NCBI RefSeq assembly: GCF_000621525.1
Contig: NZ_JHYC01000004.1
Span: 62,001 to 126,000, forward strand
Direction: 5' to 3'
DNA length: 64,000 nucleotides
Source of the DNA: Legionella fairfieldensis ATCC 49588
GTDB lineage: Bacteria; Pseudomonadota; Gammaproteobacteria; Legionellales; Legionellaceae
Positions 19,824-29,212 of the stretch are shown here, piece after piece. Made by a program: the position numbers and the translations under genes. Under the pieces are notes generated by a model that was given only the letters and a program-made list of their open reading frames with translations, did not search any database and was not told where the DNA came from. Within the stretch, counting starts at the first letter, position 1. Each line of letters begins with the position of its first letter.

Positions 19824-22800
19824 TTAATTATTCTCGGTCCATATTTCTCGCTCAGCTTTTTTTGCCAGCCAATATTTCTTTATATTTTCTATAAAGTTTC
19901 CGGCGGGATCAGACGTGTTATCTCGCTCTTGCCGATGATCAGCTGCAATATAATAATACATAGTTGGTACCACAAAGAGAGTAAAACCAGTACCTGCTAA
20001 CAAGCCTGTGGAAATGACCAGTCCGATATCAAAACGGCTAACAGCGCCTGCACCATCAGCAATCAAGAGAGGCAATACACCAAAAACCATGGCCGCGGTA
20101 GTCATTAAAATAGGGCGTAAACGAATAGCTGCTGCTTCTTCAACGGCGGCTCTACGATCCAGGTTCTTTTCTCGCTGTAGCTGGTTCGCAAAATCGACAA
20201 TTAAAATACCATGTTTGCTGATTAACCCTATCAGGGTAATTAAACCCACCTGCGTATAAATATTCATACTGGCAGCGCCCAGATTAAGAGGGATTAGAGC
20301 GCCACAAATGGACATGGGCACACTGATTAAGATAATTAAAGGATCTCTAAAACTTTCATATTGAGCAGAAAGAACAAGGAAAATAACAATAATAGCCATA
20401 AAGAAAGCAAAAATTAAGGCATTACCTTCCTGAATAAATTGTCTGGATTGTCCGCCATAATCATAAGTGAAACCTTTGGGTAAAAGTTCGGATGCTTCTT
20501 TTTGCAGGAAGGCCAGCCCTTGCCCCAAGGTTGTGCCTGGCATCATAACCCCTTGAATAGTCGCTGAATTAAGCTGTTGAAAATGAGCTATTGCGTTGGG
20601 TTGTACCTTTGCTTTAGGAGTAACAACAGTAGAGAGCGGAACCATCATGCCGTGAGTCGTTTTTACAAAAATTTGCCCCAGTTGTTCTTTTGTAAGCCGA
20701 TACTGTCGTTCCAATTGAGGAATGACTTGATAGCTGCGTCCTTCCAGGTTGAAATAATTAATATAATTACCTGATAAAGCGCTGGTTAAACTGCTACCCA
20801 CTGCTTGCATATCGAGTCCTAATTCCGAAGCTTTGGAACGATTAATCTGAAACTCAATCTCAGGCTGGTTAAATTTGAGGCTATTATCCAAATAGACGAA
20901 AAGACCACTCTGTCTTGCCTTATCCACTAACTGGTTGGAAACTTCATATAAGGTTTGAAAATCATTAGTTGTTTTAATTACAAATTGAACAGGAGTCCCT
21001 TTCCCTCCACCGGGCAAAGGGGGAGGAATAACCGCAAAGGATTTAAGACCCGTTACCTCATCAAGTTTTTGCTGGAGAGCGCTTTTTAACTCAAACTGAG
21101 TGCGTTTGCGTTGATCCCAGGGTTTTAAAACCAGACCGGAAATGGGGGCGTTTGTATTGACAGTAAAATAATGTTCAGTCTCAGGAAAGCTTTTATAAAT
21201 AGCATCAAAGGATTTGGTGAACGCTTCGACATAATTGATAGTAGCGTATTGAGGAGCTTGAGAAGCGATAAAGAAGAAACCCTGATCTTCTTCAGGAGCA
21301 GTTTCTGCAGAGGTATGATTATATAAATAAGGTAACATGCATAACACAGTTGCCGCCAGGATCAGGATCAGTGCCGGTGTTTTTAAAAGACTATGCAGGC
21401 TGCGTTGATATCGGATTTTTAGTTGATTGAATTTTTTATCAATAAATTGTACAAAACGCCCACTGGACATATCAGCAGTTAAAATTTTAGAACACATCAT
21501 GGGGCTAAGCGTTAAAGCAATAATGCCTGAAATAATGACTGCGCAGGCCAGGGTAAAAGCAAACTCTTTGAACAATGCTCCTGTAAGTCCTCCCATAAAA
21601 CCAACCGGAGCGTAAACAGCAGCAAGAGTAATGGTCATTGCAATCACAGGCACAGCAATTTCACGCGCCCCTGTTAAGGCCGCCTGCCAGGGGGTTGCTC
21701 CTTCCTCCAGATGCCTGTGGACGTTTTCTACGACCACAATCGCATCATCCACAACGAGGCCAATCGCTAAAACAAAAGCAAGCAGGGTCAGAAGGTTGAT
21801 GGAATAGCCTAGAAAGAGCATTAAGGTGCATACGCCAATCAGGGATAAAGGGATGGTAACAACGGGGATAATAACCGAACGAAAAGAACCCAGAAATAAA
21901 TAAATGACAAGAATGACAATGATTGCGGCTTCAACAATAGTATGAATGACTTCATTGATAGAAGCCCGAATAAAATCAGTTGCATCGTATACAATTGTTC
22001 CTGATAAAGAGGGTGGAAATTCATGCTGAATAGAGGGCATTATTTTTCGCACATTGGTTATTACTGTCAGTGGATTTGCCGTTGGGGTGGGGGTAATGGA
22101 AATAAAGACAGCCTGTTTACCATTGAAGCGTACTGACGTATTGTAATCTTTTGAACCTAATTCCACTCTGGCAATATCACGAAGCCTGATAATAGAGTTT
22201 TTGTCAGATCGCACTATTAACTGACTAAATTCTTCTGCTGTATTCAAATCAGTTTTGGCGGTCATATTGAGCGCGACATATTCGCTTTTGGTATTGCCTG
22301 CTGCGGTGAGAAAATTATTATGAGCAAGAACCGTAGCAATGTCTGTGGGAGATACTTTAAGCGCTGCCATTTTGACAGGATTCAGGAAAATACGCATTGA
22401 ATAAGTAGCCCCACCGAGAATATCTGCTTTTGCTACACCTTCTGCGGTTTGAAGTTGAGGTTGTACGACACGAGTGGCATAGTCAGTAATCTGTTGGGGT
22501 GTCATCTCCTGGCTATCCAGACTGATGTACATCAAAGGCGTGGCTGTGTCAGAGCTTTTTATAATGACCGGCTGTTGTGCTTCGGGGGGTAGCTGATTAA
22601 TGGTTTGCTGCACTTTGGACATGATATCTGTAAAGGCAATTTGCGGATTAAAGTTTAATTTAAGTGTTAGTGTAATAGTGCTTAAGCCTTGCATACTCGA
22701 TGAGGTCATGTAATCAATACCTTCAGCGCTGGCAACGGCCGCTTCCAGAGGAGTAGTAATAAATCCTGCGATTAATTTGGCATCGGCGCCTGGATAACTG

Positions 22801-22946
22801 GTTGTTATGGTAATAACCGTATTATCCATACGGGGATACTGACGTATCTGCATCGTGGAAATCGAATTCAAACCAAATAAAAAAATGAACAAACTGACTA
22901 CTGTAGCAAGAACAGGGCGTTTGATAAATAAATCGGTAAACTTCAT
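19824..22946 (-). CDS. RND efflux permease (HAE1/AcrB family)
   Basis: Inner-membrane proton-driven multidrug pump subunit, 1040 residues. The N-terminus FTDLFIKRPVLATVVSLFIFLFGL is typical of the MexF/AcrB family. Twelve membrane segments in two sets of six surround two large periplasmic loops. The proton-relay aspartates are in GLVVDDAIVVVENV in TM4. The ATG at 22946 is chosen (CAGGA site 6-8 bases upstream; family start); an upstream in-frame extension would run into the adaptor gene. It follows the adaptor by 16 bases; no outer-membrane channel gene is adjacent, so a TolC elsewhere is probably used. Confidence 0.93.
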   Translation of the reverse strand: MKFTDLFIKRPVLATVVSLFIFLFGLNSISTMQIRQYPRMDNTVITITTSYPGADAKLIAGFITTPLEAAVASAEGIDYMTSSSMQGLSTITLTLKLNFNPQIAFTDIMSKVQQTINQLPPEAQQPVIIKSSDTATPLMYISLDSQEMTPQQITDYATRVVQPQLQTAEGVAKADILGGATYSMRIFLNPVKMAALKVSPTDIATVLAHNNFLTAAGNTKSEYVALNMTAKTDLNTAEEFSQLIVRSDKNSIIRLRDIARVELGSKDYNTSVRFNGKQAVFISITPTPTANPLTVITNVRKIMPSIQHEFPPSLSGTIVYDATDFIRASINEVIHTIVEAAIIVILVIYLFLGSFRSVIIPVVTIPLSLIGVCTLMLFLGYSINLLTLLAFVLAIGLVVDDAIVVVENVHRHLEEGATPWQAALTGAREIAVPVIAMTITLAAVYAPVGFMGGLTGALFKEFAFTLACAVIISGIIALTLSPMMCSKILTADMSSGRFVQFIDKKFNQLKIRYQRSLHSLLKTPALILILAATVLCMLPYLYNHTSAETAPEEDQGFFFIASQAPQYATINYVEAFTKSFDAIYKSFPETEHYFTVNTNAPISGLVLKPWDQRKRTQFELKSALQQKLDEVTGLKSFAVIPPPLPGGGKGTPVQFVIKTTNDFQTLYEVSNQLVDKARQSGLFVYLDNSLKFNQPEIEFQINRSKASELGLDMQAVGSSLTSALSGNYINYFNLEGRSYQVIPQLERQYRLTKEQLGQIFVKTTHGMMVPLSTVVTPKAKVQPNAIAHFQQLNSATIQGVMMPGTTLGQGLAFLQKEASELLPKGFTYDYGGQSRQFIQEGNALIFAFFMAIIVIFLVLSAQYESFRDPLIILISVPMSICGALIPLNLGAASMNIYTQVGLITLIGLISKHGILIVDFANQLQREKNLDRRAAVEEAAAIRLRPILMTTAAMVFGVLPLLIADGAGAVSRFDIGLVISTGLLAGTGFTLFVVPTMYYYIAADHRQERDNTSDPAGNFIENIKKYWLAKKAEREIWTENN

Positions 22947-22962
22947 GAGTATCCTGTTATTT

Positions 22963-24219
22963 CTATTGATCTGACTGACCAAGCCTATTGGTATCATCAA
23001 GTTTTACATGGTTATTGATGACTACGGTGGCTCCATTTTGCAACTTTAATTCGCCTGAACTTACAATTTGCTGACCCGCTTTTACCCCTTTTTTAATGAC
23101 CGTGTAATTGCCTTCCTGTTCCCCCGTTTCCACAAACACACGTTTAACTCGTAATCGATCATGACCTTGTTTATCTTTTTTGACATCCTTTTCGATAATA
23201 AAAACGGAGTTACCATACAAACTATAGGAAATAGCGGTTGATGGTAGAACAATCACTTCAGGAATAGAAGGTTGCTCCACTGCAATAGAAGCAAACATGC
23301 CAGGTATAAAGGCGAACTGTTTAATATGATTGGCTGTATTGGTTTCCGTGCTGCAATTAATAATGGTTTTTTTATTATCAGGTTGATTTTTCAACTGGAT
23401 TAGCGTTGAATAACCAGGATTTTTTAGTGCGTCTGATGGACAGTTTGGTAAAGTGGCTTGTATAAGAATATTATGAGTTCCAGTATCAACTTTAGCATTA
23501 ATCGCAGTAATTTTACCTTCAAACACCTTATCGGGAAATTCTTCAATACTGAATTGAATAGGCTGATTAATGTATAATTTTTGCAACATTTGTTCTGGCA
23601 AATAAAATTCCAGATAGAGCGGATCAAGCGATTGCAAAGTGACAATTGCCGTTTGTCCCGGCATAACATATTGACCAAGGTTAACCTGGCGGATACCAAG
23701 CTGCCCTGAAAAGGGGGCAATGATATGTTTTTTCTTTATTTCTGCTTCTGTTTGCTCAACGATTGCCTGAGCCTGTTGAAGCATTGCAGTGGCTTCGTCA
23801 AGCGCAGAACTGGATGTGGCTCCTCGCTTAAACAGATCATCCTGACGTTTATAATTCAATTGTCTTAATGCAAGTTCAGCTTGATGGGATTTAAGCGCTG
23901 CCTGGTCAACTCGGTCATCGATGTCAATTAAAGGACTGTCTTTCTCAAGATATTGGCCGGAGTCAAAATGAATTTTAACGACATTACCTGACGATTGGGC
24001 ATTGACATCTACACCATTAATAGCAACGAAATTACCCACCGCTGCAATATAGGGCTGCCAATTTTTTTTGCGGGCTGTTACAGCAGAGACACTGACAGGA
24101 GGGGCTTCATAGTTGGCAAAAAAGCGCTTAATCATGAAGCTCTTGAAGAGATTGAAGCCGACAATACCTCCAAACACAATTACTAAAGCACTGAGCATGA
24201 TGATCATGCGTTTTTTCAT
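22963..24219 (-). CDS. RND efflux periplasmic adaptor (membrane fusion protein)
   Basis: 418 residues. An N-terminal signal anchor (MIIMLSALVIVFGGIVGF) is followed by the barrel-sandwich/lipoyl half-motif (VDVNAQSSGNVVKIHFDSGQYLEKD), an alpha-hairpin (~100-150) and the second lipoyl half (IIAPFSGQLGIRQVNLGQYV). It links the RND permease to an outer-membrane channel. The ATG at 24219 has GAGGG 6 bases upstream; a TTG five codons earlier is less likely. No adjacent local regulator gene. Confidence 0.92.
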   Translation of the reverse strand: MKKRMIIMLSALVIVFGGIVGFNLFKSFMIKRFFANYEAPPVSVSAVTARKKNWQPYIAAVGNFVAINGVDVNAQSSGNVVKIHFDSGQYLEKDSPLIDIDDRVDQAALKSHQAELALRQLNYKRQDDLFKRGATSSSALDEATAMLQQAQAIVEQTEAEIKKKHIIAPFSGQLGIRQVNLGQYVMPGQTAIVTLQSLDPLYLEFYLPEQMLQKLYINQPIQFSIEEFPDKVFEGKITAINAKVDTGTHNILIQATLPNCPSDALKNPGYSTLIQLKNQPDNKKTIINCSTETNTANHIKQFAFIPGMFASIAVEQPSIPEVIVLPSTAISYSLYGNSVFIIEKDVKKDKQGHDRLRVKRVFVETGEQEGNYTVIKKGVKAGQQIVSSGELKLQNGATVVINNHVKLDDTNRLGQSDQ

Positions 24220-24385
24220 TGGACCCTCTAACAACCCTCTAAGCTGGCCTCATATACTATCTCTGTTCACTCAAAAAAGTAAGTGCAGAGTAATGGAAAT
24301 GATCTTCGTGAACATAAAAAAAACCTATTGACTAAGTAAAATGCTTTGTTACTATTTGGCTTCCACTTATTACGAGGGGTCATTA

Positions 24386-24817
24386 ATGAAATTGAAATTC
24401 TTGCTGTTTGTTTGTTGTCTTGGTTTGTTTTCGTTTGCATCCGCTGATAACAGACATGTTCATCCAAAGGCAGATATCAAGGGTAATACTAATAATAAAT
24501 CAGCTGCGAAAGGAGCCAGGTGGCCTGGTTTTTGTGAAATAGAAATAGTTAATTATAGCTATGATGATGTTCGTGTGTTTGGCAAGTTTGACGATGGCAC
24601 AACGCTGGAGCCTTTTGTCATTTATCGCTATGGTTATGACACGCCGCAAACTATTAGCCTGTATTATTATGAGTATTGTCATTCTGGAATGAACTTGTAT
24701 ATTGATAGTATCAACAGTGGGTACCGTCTCTATGCAGGTTATACACCAGTGCAGCAAACTATTAAAATTCTTCCCATGTACGCAAAGAAATCCAAAGTCG
24801 AAGTCCATGCCAAGTAA
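24386..24817 (+). CDS. Small exported protein of unknown function
   Basis: 143 residues. Clear signal peptide MKLKFLLFVCCLGLFSFASA, then a mature domain of ~120 residues rich in Tyr, with two Cys (GFCEIEI and YEYCHSG) that could form a disulphide. The ATG at 24386 (GAGGGG 8 bases upstream) is preferred over an upstream TTG frame extension. The gene is divergent from the RND adaptor, and a His-rich exported peptide follows on the same strand. Family not recognised. Confidence 0.7.
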   Translation: MKLKFLLFVCCLGLFSFASADNRHVHPKADIKGNTNNKSAAKGARWPGFCEIEIVNYSYDDVRVFGKFDDGTTLEPFVIYRYGYDTPQTISLYYYEYCHSGMNLYIDSINSGYRLYAGYTPVQQTIKILPMYAKKSKVEVHAK

Positions 24818-24870
24818 TTAATTGATTTGTCCTGAAGCATGCCTTGGTGTCGGATAATTTTTGAAACCCT

Positions 24871-24897
24871 GTTATTCCCCAACTTCGCGGGAATGAC
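24871..24897. repeat. REP-like palindrome
   Basis: Near-perfect inverted repeat of the form GTTATTCCC ... CGGGAATGAC. Related palindromes occur at 30837-30862 and 62483-62506; the consensus GTCATTCCCG...CGGGAATGAC resembles REP-type intergenic elements of many proteobacteria. Confidence 0.5.
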
Positions 24898-24962
24898 AGA
24901 GCTATTGTCTGGCACAAAGAAGCATGATTGAATTGTGCTCCTTTTGATTTAGAGGTTTTATT

Positions 24963-25268
24963 ATGAAACGTTTGTTTGTCTTATTATTTTTGCTGCCTTC
25001 GTTGGCTGTATGTATGACAGAAAGAGAGCATCATGGGTATTACCGTTCGCCTTTGCCCTATGTTAAAGTAGTTTCTCATCCTGTCCATCGTCATCATCAT
25101 GTAACACCTCCTGTGGCTCCTCATCATCATGGGCATCGCAGAGAAATAATTGTTATACCAGGTAAAGCATCTCGTCATGGGCACCGTTCCGTGATCCCCT
25201 CTACTGGTAAAGCGATTATAAGAGGAGGCCATAGCCGAGCAAATCCCTCTGTTCACGGTCATGACTAG
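24963..25268 (+). CDS. Histidine-rich exported peptide
   Basis: 101 residues. Signal peptide MKRLFVLLFLLPSLAVCM, then a mature part in which roughly one residue in four is His, mostly as HH/HHH clusters and HGH motifs (RHHHV, PHHHGH, RHGHR, VHGHD). This suggests periplasmic or extracellular binding of Ni, Zn or Cu, by analogy with other His-rich exported peptides. An AGAGG site precedes the ATG. No known family. The Cys at residue 17 is not in a good lipobox. Confidence 0.65.
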   Translation: MKRLFVLLFLLPSLAVCMTEREHHGYYRSPLPYVKVVSHPVHRHHHVTPPVAPHHHGHRREIIVIPGKASRHGHRSVIPSTGKAIIRGGHSRANPSVHGHD

Positions 25269-25322
25269 TTTGAGACACTGTGATAAGCTTGTGTAATTTC
25301 ATGGCAGAAGTTACTAACGTTT

Positions 25323-25339
25323 CAATTAGCCTTAAGTTT
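25323..25339 (+). repeat. Dispersed repeat, CAATTARCCTTAAGTTT family
   Basis: Identical 17-base core to the copy at 16185. It lies in the 288-base glyA leader region, which also holds the CCGTGA/TCACGG hairpin at 25395-25410. Confidence 0.45.
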
Positions 25340-25394
25340 CACTTGATTTTAACAATGCCTGCGGTGTTCAAAGAGGTATGCTGGTTTCTTCCTG

Positions 25395-25410
25395 CCGTGA
25401 ACAATCACGG
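25395..25410. repeat. CCGTGA hairpin in the glyA leader
   Basis: Perfect 6-base arms CCGTGA / TCACGG around a 4-base loop (ACAA). The left arm and loop (CCGTGAACA) match the repeat family at 30.8-30.9 kb. No T-run, so not a terminator. Confidence 0.4.
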
Positions 25411-25556
25411 TCGAATGTTAACAAATACGTTAAGTTAATTGGAAGCTAATGCCTCTATGTGGTTCAAGGAGTTTGCAGGAAAGGAATAATTCAGGTAACA
25501 AGGCTGTTTGAGCAAGTTCTATAATTTAGAGAGACAATTACAGGTTAAGGATTGTT

Positions 25557-26810
25557 ATGTTTGATCGAAATTACACAATTGCGGGTTTTGATGAGGAACT
25601 TTGGCAGGCTATTGAATCTGAAAGGATGCGTCAGGAAGATCATATCGAACTGATTGCCTCAGAAAATTACGTGAGTCCTCGTGTCCTGGAAGCTCAGGGT
25701 TCAGTTCTTACTAATAAATATGCGGAGGGTTATCCCGGGAAACGCTATTATGGTGGTTGCGAATATGTCGATATCGCGGAAAATCTGGCTATTGCGCGCG
25801 CTAAACAATTATTTGCGGCAGATTACGTGAATGTGCAACCGCACTCCGGTTCGCAAGCTAACGCAGCGGTTATGATGGCTTTGCTTTCGCCTGGCGATGT
25901 CATTATGGGAATGGCATTATCGCACGGAGGCCATTTAACTCATGGCTCCAAAGTTAGTTTTTCCGGAAAACTATATCAATCGGTAGAATATGGTTTAAAC
26001 ACCGATACTGGTTTAATCGATTACGATAATTTGGAACAATTAGCTCTCACTCATCGCCCTAAACTTATTATTGCCGGATTTTCTGCTTATTCACAGGTTC
26101 TTGATTGGGTAAGATTCAGAGAAATTGCTGATAAAGTGAATGCTTATTTAATGGCAGATATTGCTCATGTCGCAGGTTTAATCGCAGTCGGTCTTTATCC
26201 TTCTCCATTGCCTTATGCGGATGTAGTAACCACTACAACGCATAAAACGTTACGCGGGCCACGCGGGGGAATGATTATGGCACGTGCTAATGAAGCAATT
26301 GAGAAAAAATTAAGTTCCATGGTTTTCCCAGGTACGCAAGGAGGGCCTTTGATGCATGTTATTGCGGCAAAAGCAGTTGCTTTTGCAGAGGCGTTACAAC
26401 CTGAATTTAAACAATATCAGCAGCAAGTGTTATTGAATGCCAGAATTATGGCGAGTATTTTGCAGGAACGTGGATATCCTGTTGTATCAGGCGGCACAGC
26501 GAATCATCTTCTTTTAATTGATTTGATTAAAAAAGAGATTACGGGTAAAGAGGCGGACGCTGCTTTAAGCCGCGCCAACATTACTGTGAATAAGAATTCA
26601 GTGCCTAATGATCCACGCTCACCCTTTGTAACAAGTGGACTTCGTTTAGGGACACCGGCAATTACTACGCGCGGATTTAAGGAAAAAGAGGTGAGTTTGT
26701 TGAGTGAGTGGATAGCTGATGTACTTGATAATGTGCATGACGAAACAGTCCTGATGCAAGTAAAGGCAGCTGTGTTGGAATTATGTCGTAAATTTCCGGT
26801 CTATGGCTAA
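25557..26810 (+). CDS. glyA: Serine hydroxymethyltransferase
   Basis: PLP enzyme interconverting serine plus tetrahydrofolate with glycine plus methylene-tetrahydrofolate, the main one-carbon source. The PLP lysine is K230 in [21 protein letters not shown] and [10 protein letters not shown] are family blocks. The 417-residue length is normal. A long 288-base gap precedes it, with two short repeat elements but no recognisable riboswitch. nrdR follows after 2 bases, so the two are co-transcribed. Confidence 0.98.
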   Translation: MFDRNYTIAGFDEELWQAIESERMRQEDHIELIASENYVSPRVLEAQGSVLTNKYAEGYPGKRYYGGCEYVDIAENLAIARAKQLFAADYVNVQPHSGSQANAAVMMALLSPGDVIMGMALSHGGHLTHGSKVSFSGKLYQSVEYGLNTDTGLIDYDNLEQLALTHRPKLIIAGFSAYSQVLDWVRFREIADKVNAYLMADIAHVAGLIAVGLYPSPLPYADVVTTTTHKTLRGPRGGMIMARANEAIEKKLSSMVFPGTQGGPLMHVIAAKAVAFAEALQPEFKQYQQQVLLNARIMASILQERGYPVVSGGTANHLLLIDLIKKEITGKEADAALSRANITVNKNSVPNDPRSPFVTSGLRLGTPAITTRGFKEKEVSLLSEWIADVLDNVHDETVLMQVKAAVLELCRKFPVYG

Positions 26811-26812
26811 TC

Positions 26813-27274
26813 ATGTATTGTCCATTTTGTCATGCAGAAGAAACCAAGGTTGTGGATTCACGTCTGGTTGCGGAAGGTGCTCAGGTGCGCAGAAGACGGC
26901 AATGTCTTGTCTGTCACGAACGTTTTACCACCTTTGAAACCGCAGAATTAATCATGCCCCTGATCATTAAACGTGATGGACGAAGAGAGCCTTTTAATAT
27001 TAATAACCTGCGTGCAGGTATGTTGCGTGCTTTGGAAAAACGGCCTGTCAGCGTTGATGCACTGGAGGAAGCCATTGTAAGTATCATGCAGGAAATCCGT
27101 CGCAGGGGAGAACGCGAAATTGATTCGCGAGAGGTTGGTGAGCTGGTTATGAAACAGTTGTATCGTCTTGATCATGTTGCTTATGTTCGGTTTGCTTCTG
27201 TTTATAAGCGCTTCAAAGATGTCAGTGATTTCAGACAAACTATCGATCAGATGAAAGACGATAGAAATTCATGA
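26813..27274 (+). CDS. nrdR: Transcriptional repressor of ribonucleotide reductases
   Basis: An N-terminal zinc ribbon with C3, C6, C31 and C34 (CPFC...CLVC) binds NrdR boxes; an ATP-cone domain (~49-139) senses ATP/dATP. The 153-residue length and the sequence [17 protein letters not shown] are classic. It sits between glyA and nusB, a common gamma-proteobacterial arrangement. Confidence 0.97.
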   Translation: MYCPFCHAEETKVVDSRLVAEGAQVRRRRQCLVCHERFTTFETAELIMPLIIKRDGRREPFNINNLRAGMLRALEKRPVSVDALEEAIVSIMQEIRRRGEREIDSREVGELVMKQLYRLDHVAYVRFASVYKRFKDVSDFRQTIDQMKDDRNS

Positions 27275-27281
27275 GGTAGTT

Positions 27282-27725
27282 GTGGAAAAACAATCAATTA
27301 AAGGTAAAAGGCGTGCCCGAAAGCTTGCTCTGCAAGCTCTCTATCAATGGCTTATGTCGGGCCATGAATTATATGAGGTGGAAGCGCAGTTTCGGGTCGC
27401 AAATAATATGGATAAAGTTGATACGGAGTATTTTTGCCGTTTGCTTCATGGCGTCCCTGGGCATATAAAAAATCTGGAAGAAAATTTAATCCCTTTTCTT
27501 GACAGACCTATTCAAAGCTTAAACCCGGTGGAGTTAACTGTTTTGCGTCTGAGTGCTTTCGAACTGTTTCATTGTGCTGAAATTCCTTACCGCGTTATAT
27601 TGGATGAAGCCATTTCTTTAACCAAAGCGTTTGGTTCTCAGGATGGTTATCGTTATGTGAACGGTGTGCTGAATAATCTGGCTCAGAAAGTCAGAGCAGT
27701 GGAGATTAGTCATAGCAATGAATGA
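27282..27725 (+). CDS. nusB: Transcription antitermination factor NusB
   Basis: 147-residue all-helical protein that with NusE (S10) binds boxA RNA for rRNA antitermination. The N-terminus GKRRARKLALQALYQWLMSG and the C-terminal LDEAISLTKAFGSQDGYRYVNGVLN are diagnostic. It starts at GTG with GAGG 5 bases before and overlaps the thiL ATG by 8 bases. Confidence 0.96.
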   Translation: MEKQSIKGKRRARKLALQALYQWLMSGHELYEVEAQFRVANNMDKVDTEYFCRLLHGVPGHIKNLEENLIPFLDRPIQSLNPVELTVLRLSAFELFHCAEIPYRVILDEAISLTKAFGSQDGYRYVNGVLNNLAQKVRAVEISHSNE

Positions 27726-28671
27726 ATTTTCATTAATTGATGTCTTTTTTAAAAAAACTGCTCACGGACGTGATGACGTGATTTATGGAATAGGGGACGA
27801 TGCGGCGTGTGTAAGGGTAGCTACTGGACAGGATTTATTAATTAGTACCGATACTCTGGTTGCTGAGGTTCATTTCCTAAGCACGTGGGATCCTTATGAC
27901 ATGGCCTGCAAAGCAGTTATGGCAAATGTTAGTGACATGGCTGCTATGGCAGCAAAACCGTGCTGGTTAACATTGTCGCTCACACTTCCTGAATTTAATC
28001 AGCGCTGGTTGGAGCGTTTTTCTCAAGGGTTACATGATTCATTAAAGCAATTTAACATTGCTTTAATTGGCGGTGATACAACTTGCGGACCGTTAAGCAT
28101 CACAATAACTATTCATGGGCTGACACCGGCAGGGAGGGCAATACGGCGCTGCGGTGCCAAGCCAGGCGATAAAATCTATGTAAGTGGCATGTTGGGTGCT
28201 GCGGCTCTCGCTGTTTCTTTTTTACAGCGTAAGGATATTGAGGATGAAGACAGGCAAATAGCAATGCGAAAACTTCAACGTCCTTCTCCTCGTGTGGATC
28301 TGGCGGACATTCTGCAACAATATGCTTCTGCTGCTATTGATATTTCTGATGGCTTAAGTGCGGATCTGAATCATATTTGTACGGCAAGTCATGTGGGCGC
28401 CTCTCTTTTTTCCGATTCCATTCCAATTCATGCCTTGGTGAAAAAGTATCAGAGTTCAAATGCAGTTAATTTTGTCCTCGGCGGGGGTGATGATTATGAG
28501 TTGTGTTTTACCGTTTCCGCGCAAAAAGAAGAAATGTTATCCAGGTTAATGGCTCAAACCGGATTAATCTGTTATCCGATTGGATATATCGAAGAAAAAA
28601 AAGGATTACGTTTAATCACCGAAGAGGGTCAGGTCAAAAAATTAATACCAAGGGGATATAGTCATTTTTAG
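27718..28671 (+). CDS. thiL: Thiamine-monophosphate kinase
   Basis: Phosphorylates thiamine monophosphate to the active diphosphate. The N-terminal IGDDAACV Mg/ATP loop, SDMAAMAAKP, GGDTT and the C-terminal AIDISDGLSADL and GGGDDYEL blocks are typical of the PurM-like ATPase superfamily. 317 residues. Translationally coupled to nusB. Confidence 0.96.
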   Translation: MNEFSLIDVFFKKTAHGRDDVIYGIGDDAACVRVATGQDLLISTDTLVAEVHFLSTWDPYDMACKAVMANVSDMAAMAAKPCWLTLSLTLPEFNQRWLERFSQGLHDSLKQFNIALIGGDTTCGPLSITITIHGLTPAGRAIRRCGAKPGDKIYVSGMLGAAALAVSFLQRKDIEDEDRQIAMRKLQRPSPRVDLADILQQYASAAIDISDGLSADLNHICTASHVGASLFSDSIPIHALVKKYQSSNAVNFVLGGGDDYELCFTVSAQKEEMLSRLMAQTGLICYPIGYIEEKKGLRLITEEGQVKKLIPRGYSHF

Positions 28672-28726
28672 TTATCCAACATAACATACAGGGGCTGTTA
28701 ATTTTTCTTGTCAATATGAAGGTTCA

Positions 28727-29212
28727 ATGAAAACTATCAATATAGCAGAGAGGGTGTGGCAAAATCCTGTGTATTTCCTTGCGTTTGGTTTTGGTAGCGG
28801 TTTAATGCCTATAGCTCCCGGTACCTGGGGAACATTGGCGGCTATTCCAGTCTATTTATTAATTGCTCAACATTCTTTATCATTGTATTTATTTTTTACT
28901 TTTTCTGCTTTTTTATTGGGTGTTTGGGTTTCGGAAAAGGTATCACGAGATTTGGGTATTCATGATCATGGTGGAATAGTTTGGGACGAAATTGTAGGAT
29001 ATCTAATGACTATGATCATGGTTCCAGTTAGCTTGGGATGGATGATTATTGGTTTTTTATTGTTTCGTCTTTTTGATATCTGGAAACCACAGCCTATTCG
29101 TTTTATGGATGAGCGAGTTTCAGGCGGTTTTGGGATTATGCTGGATGATGCTCTCGCAGCAATACCTGCCTGTTTAATTATGCAATTACTTGTTTGGGGT
29201 TTTGCAAAATGA
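28727..29212 (+). CDS. pgpA: Phosphatidylglycerophosphatase A
   Basis: Inner-membrane enzyme removing phosphate from phosphatidylglycerol phosphate. Signatures include GSGLMPIAPGTWGTL near the N-terminus and HDHGGIVWDEIVGY (catalytic acidic residues). About four membrane segments. The 161-residue length is typical. It follows thiL after 55 bases and its stop overlaps the next gene's start. Confidence 0.95.
   Translation: MKTINIAERVWQNPVYFLAFGFGSGLMPIAPGTWGTLAAIPVYLLIAQHSLSLYLFFTFSAFLLGVWVSEKVSRDLGIHDHGGIVWDEIVGYLMTMIMVPVSLGWMIIGFLLFRLFDIWKPQPIRFMDERVSGGFGIMLDDALAAIPACLIMQLLVWGFAK

Noticed and set aside
25269..25556. Possible glycine or other riboswitch upstream of glyA
   Set aside because: Only short repeat hairpins are present; no conserved riboswitch core could be seen.
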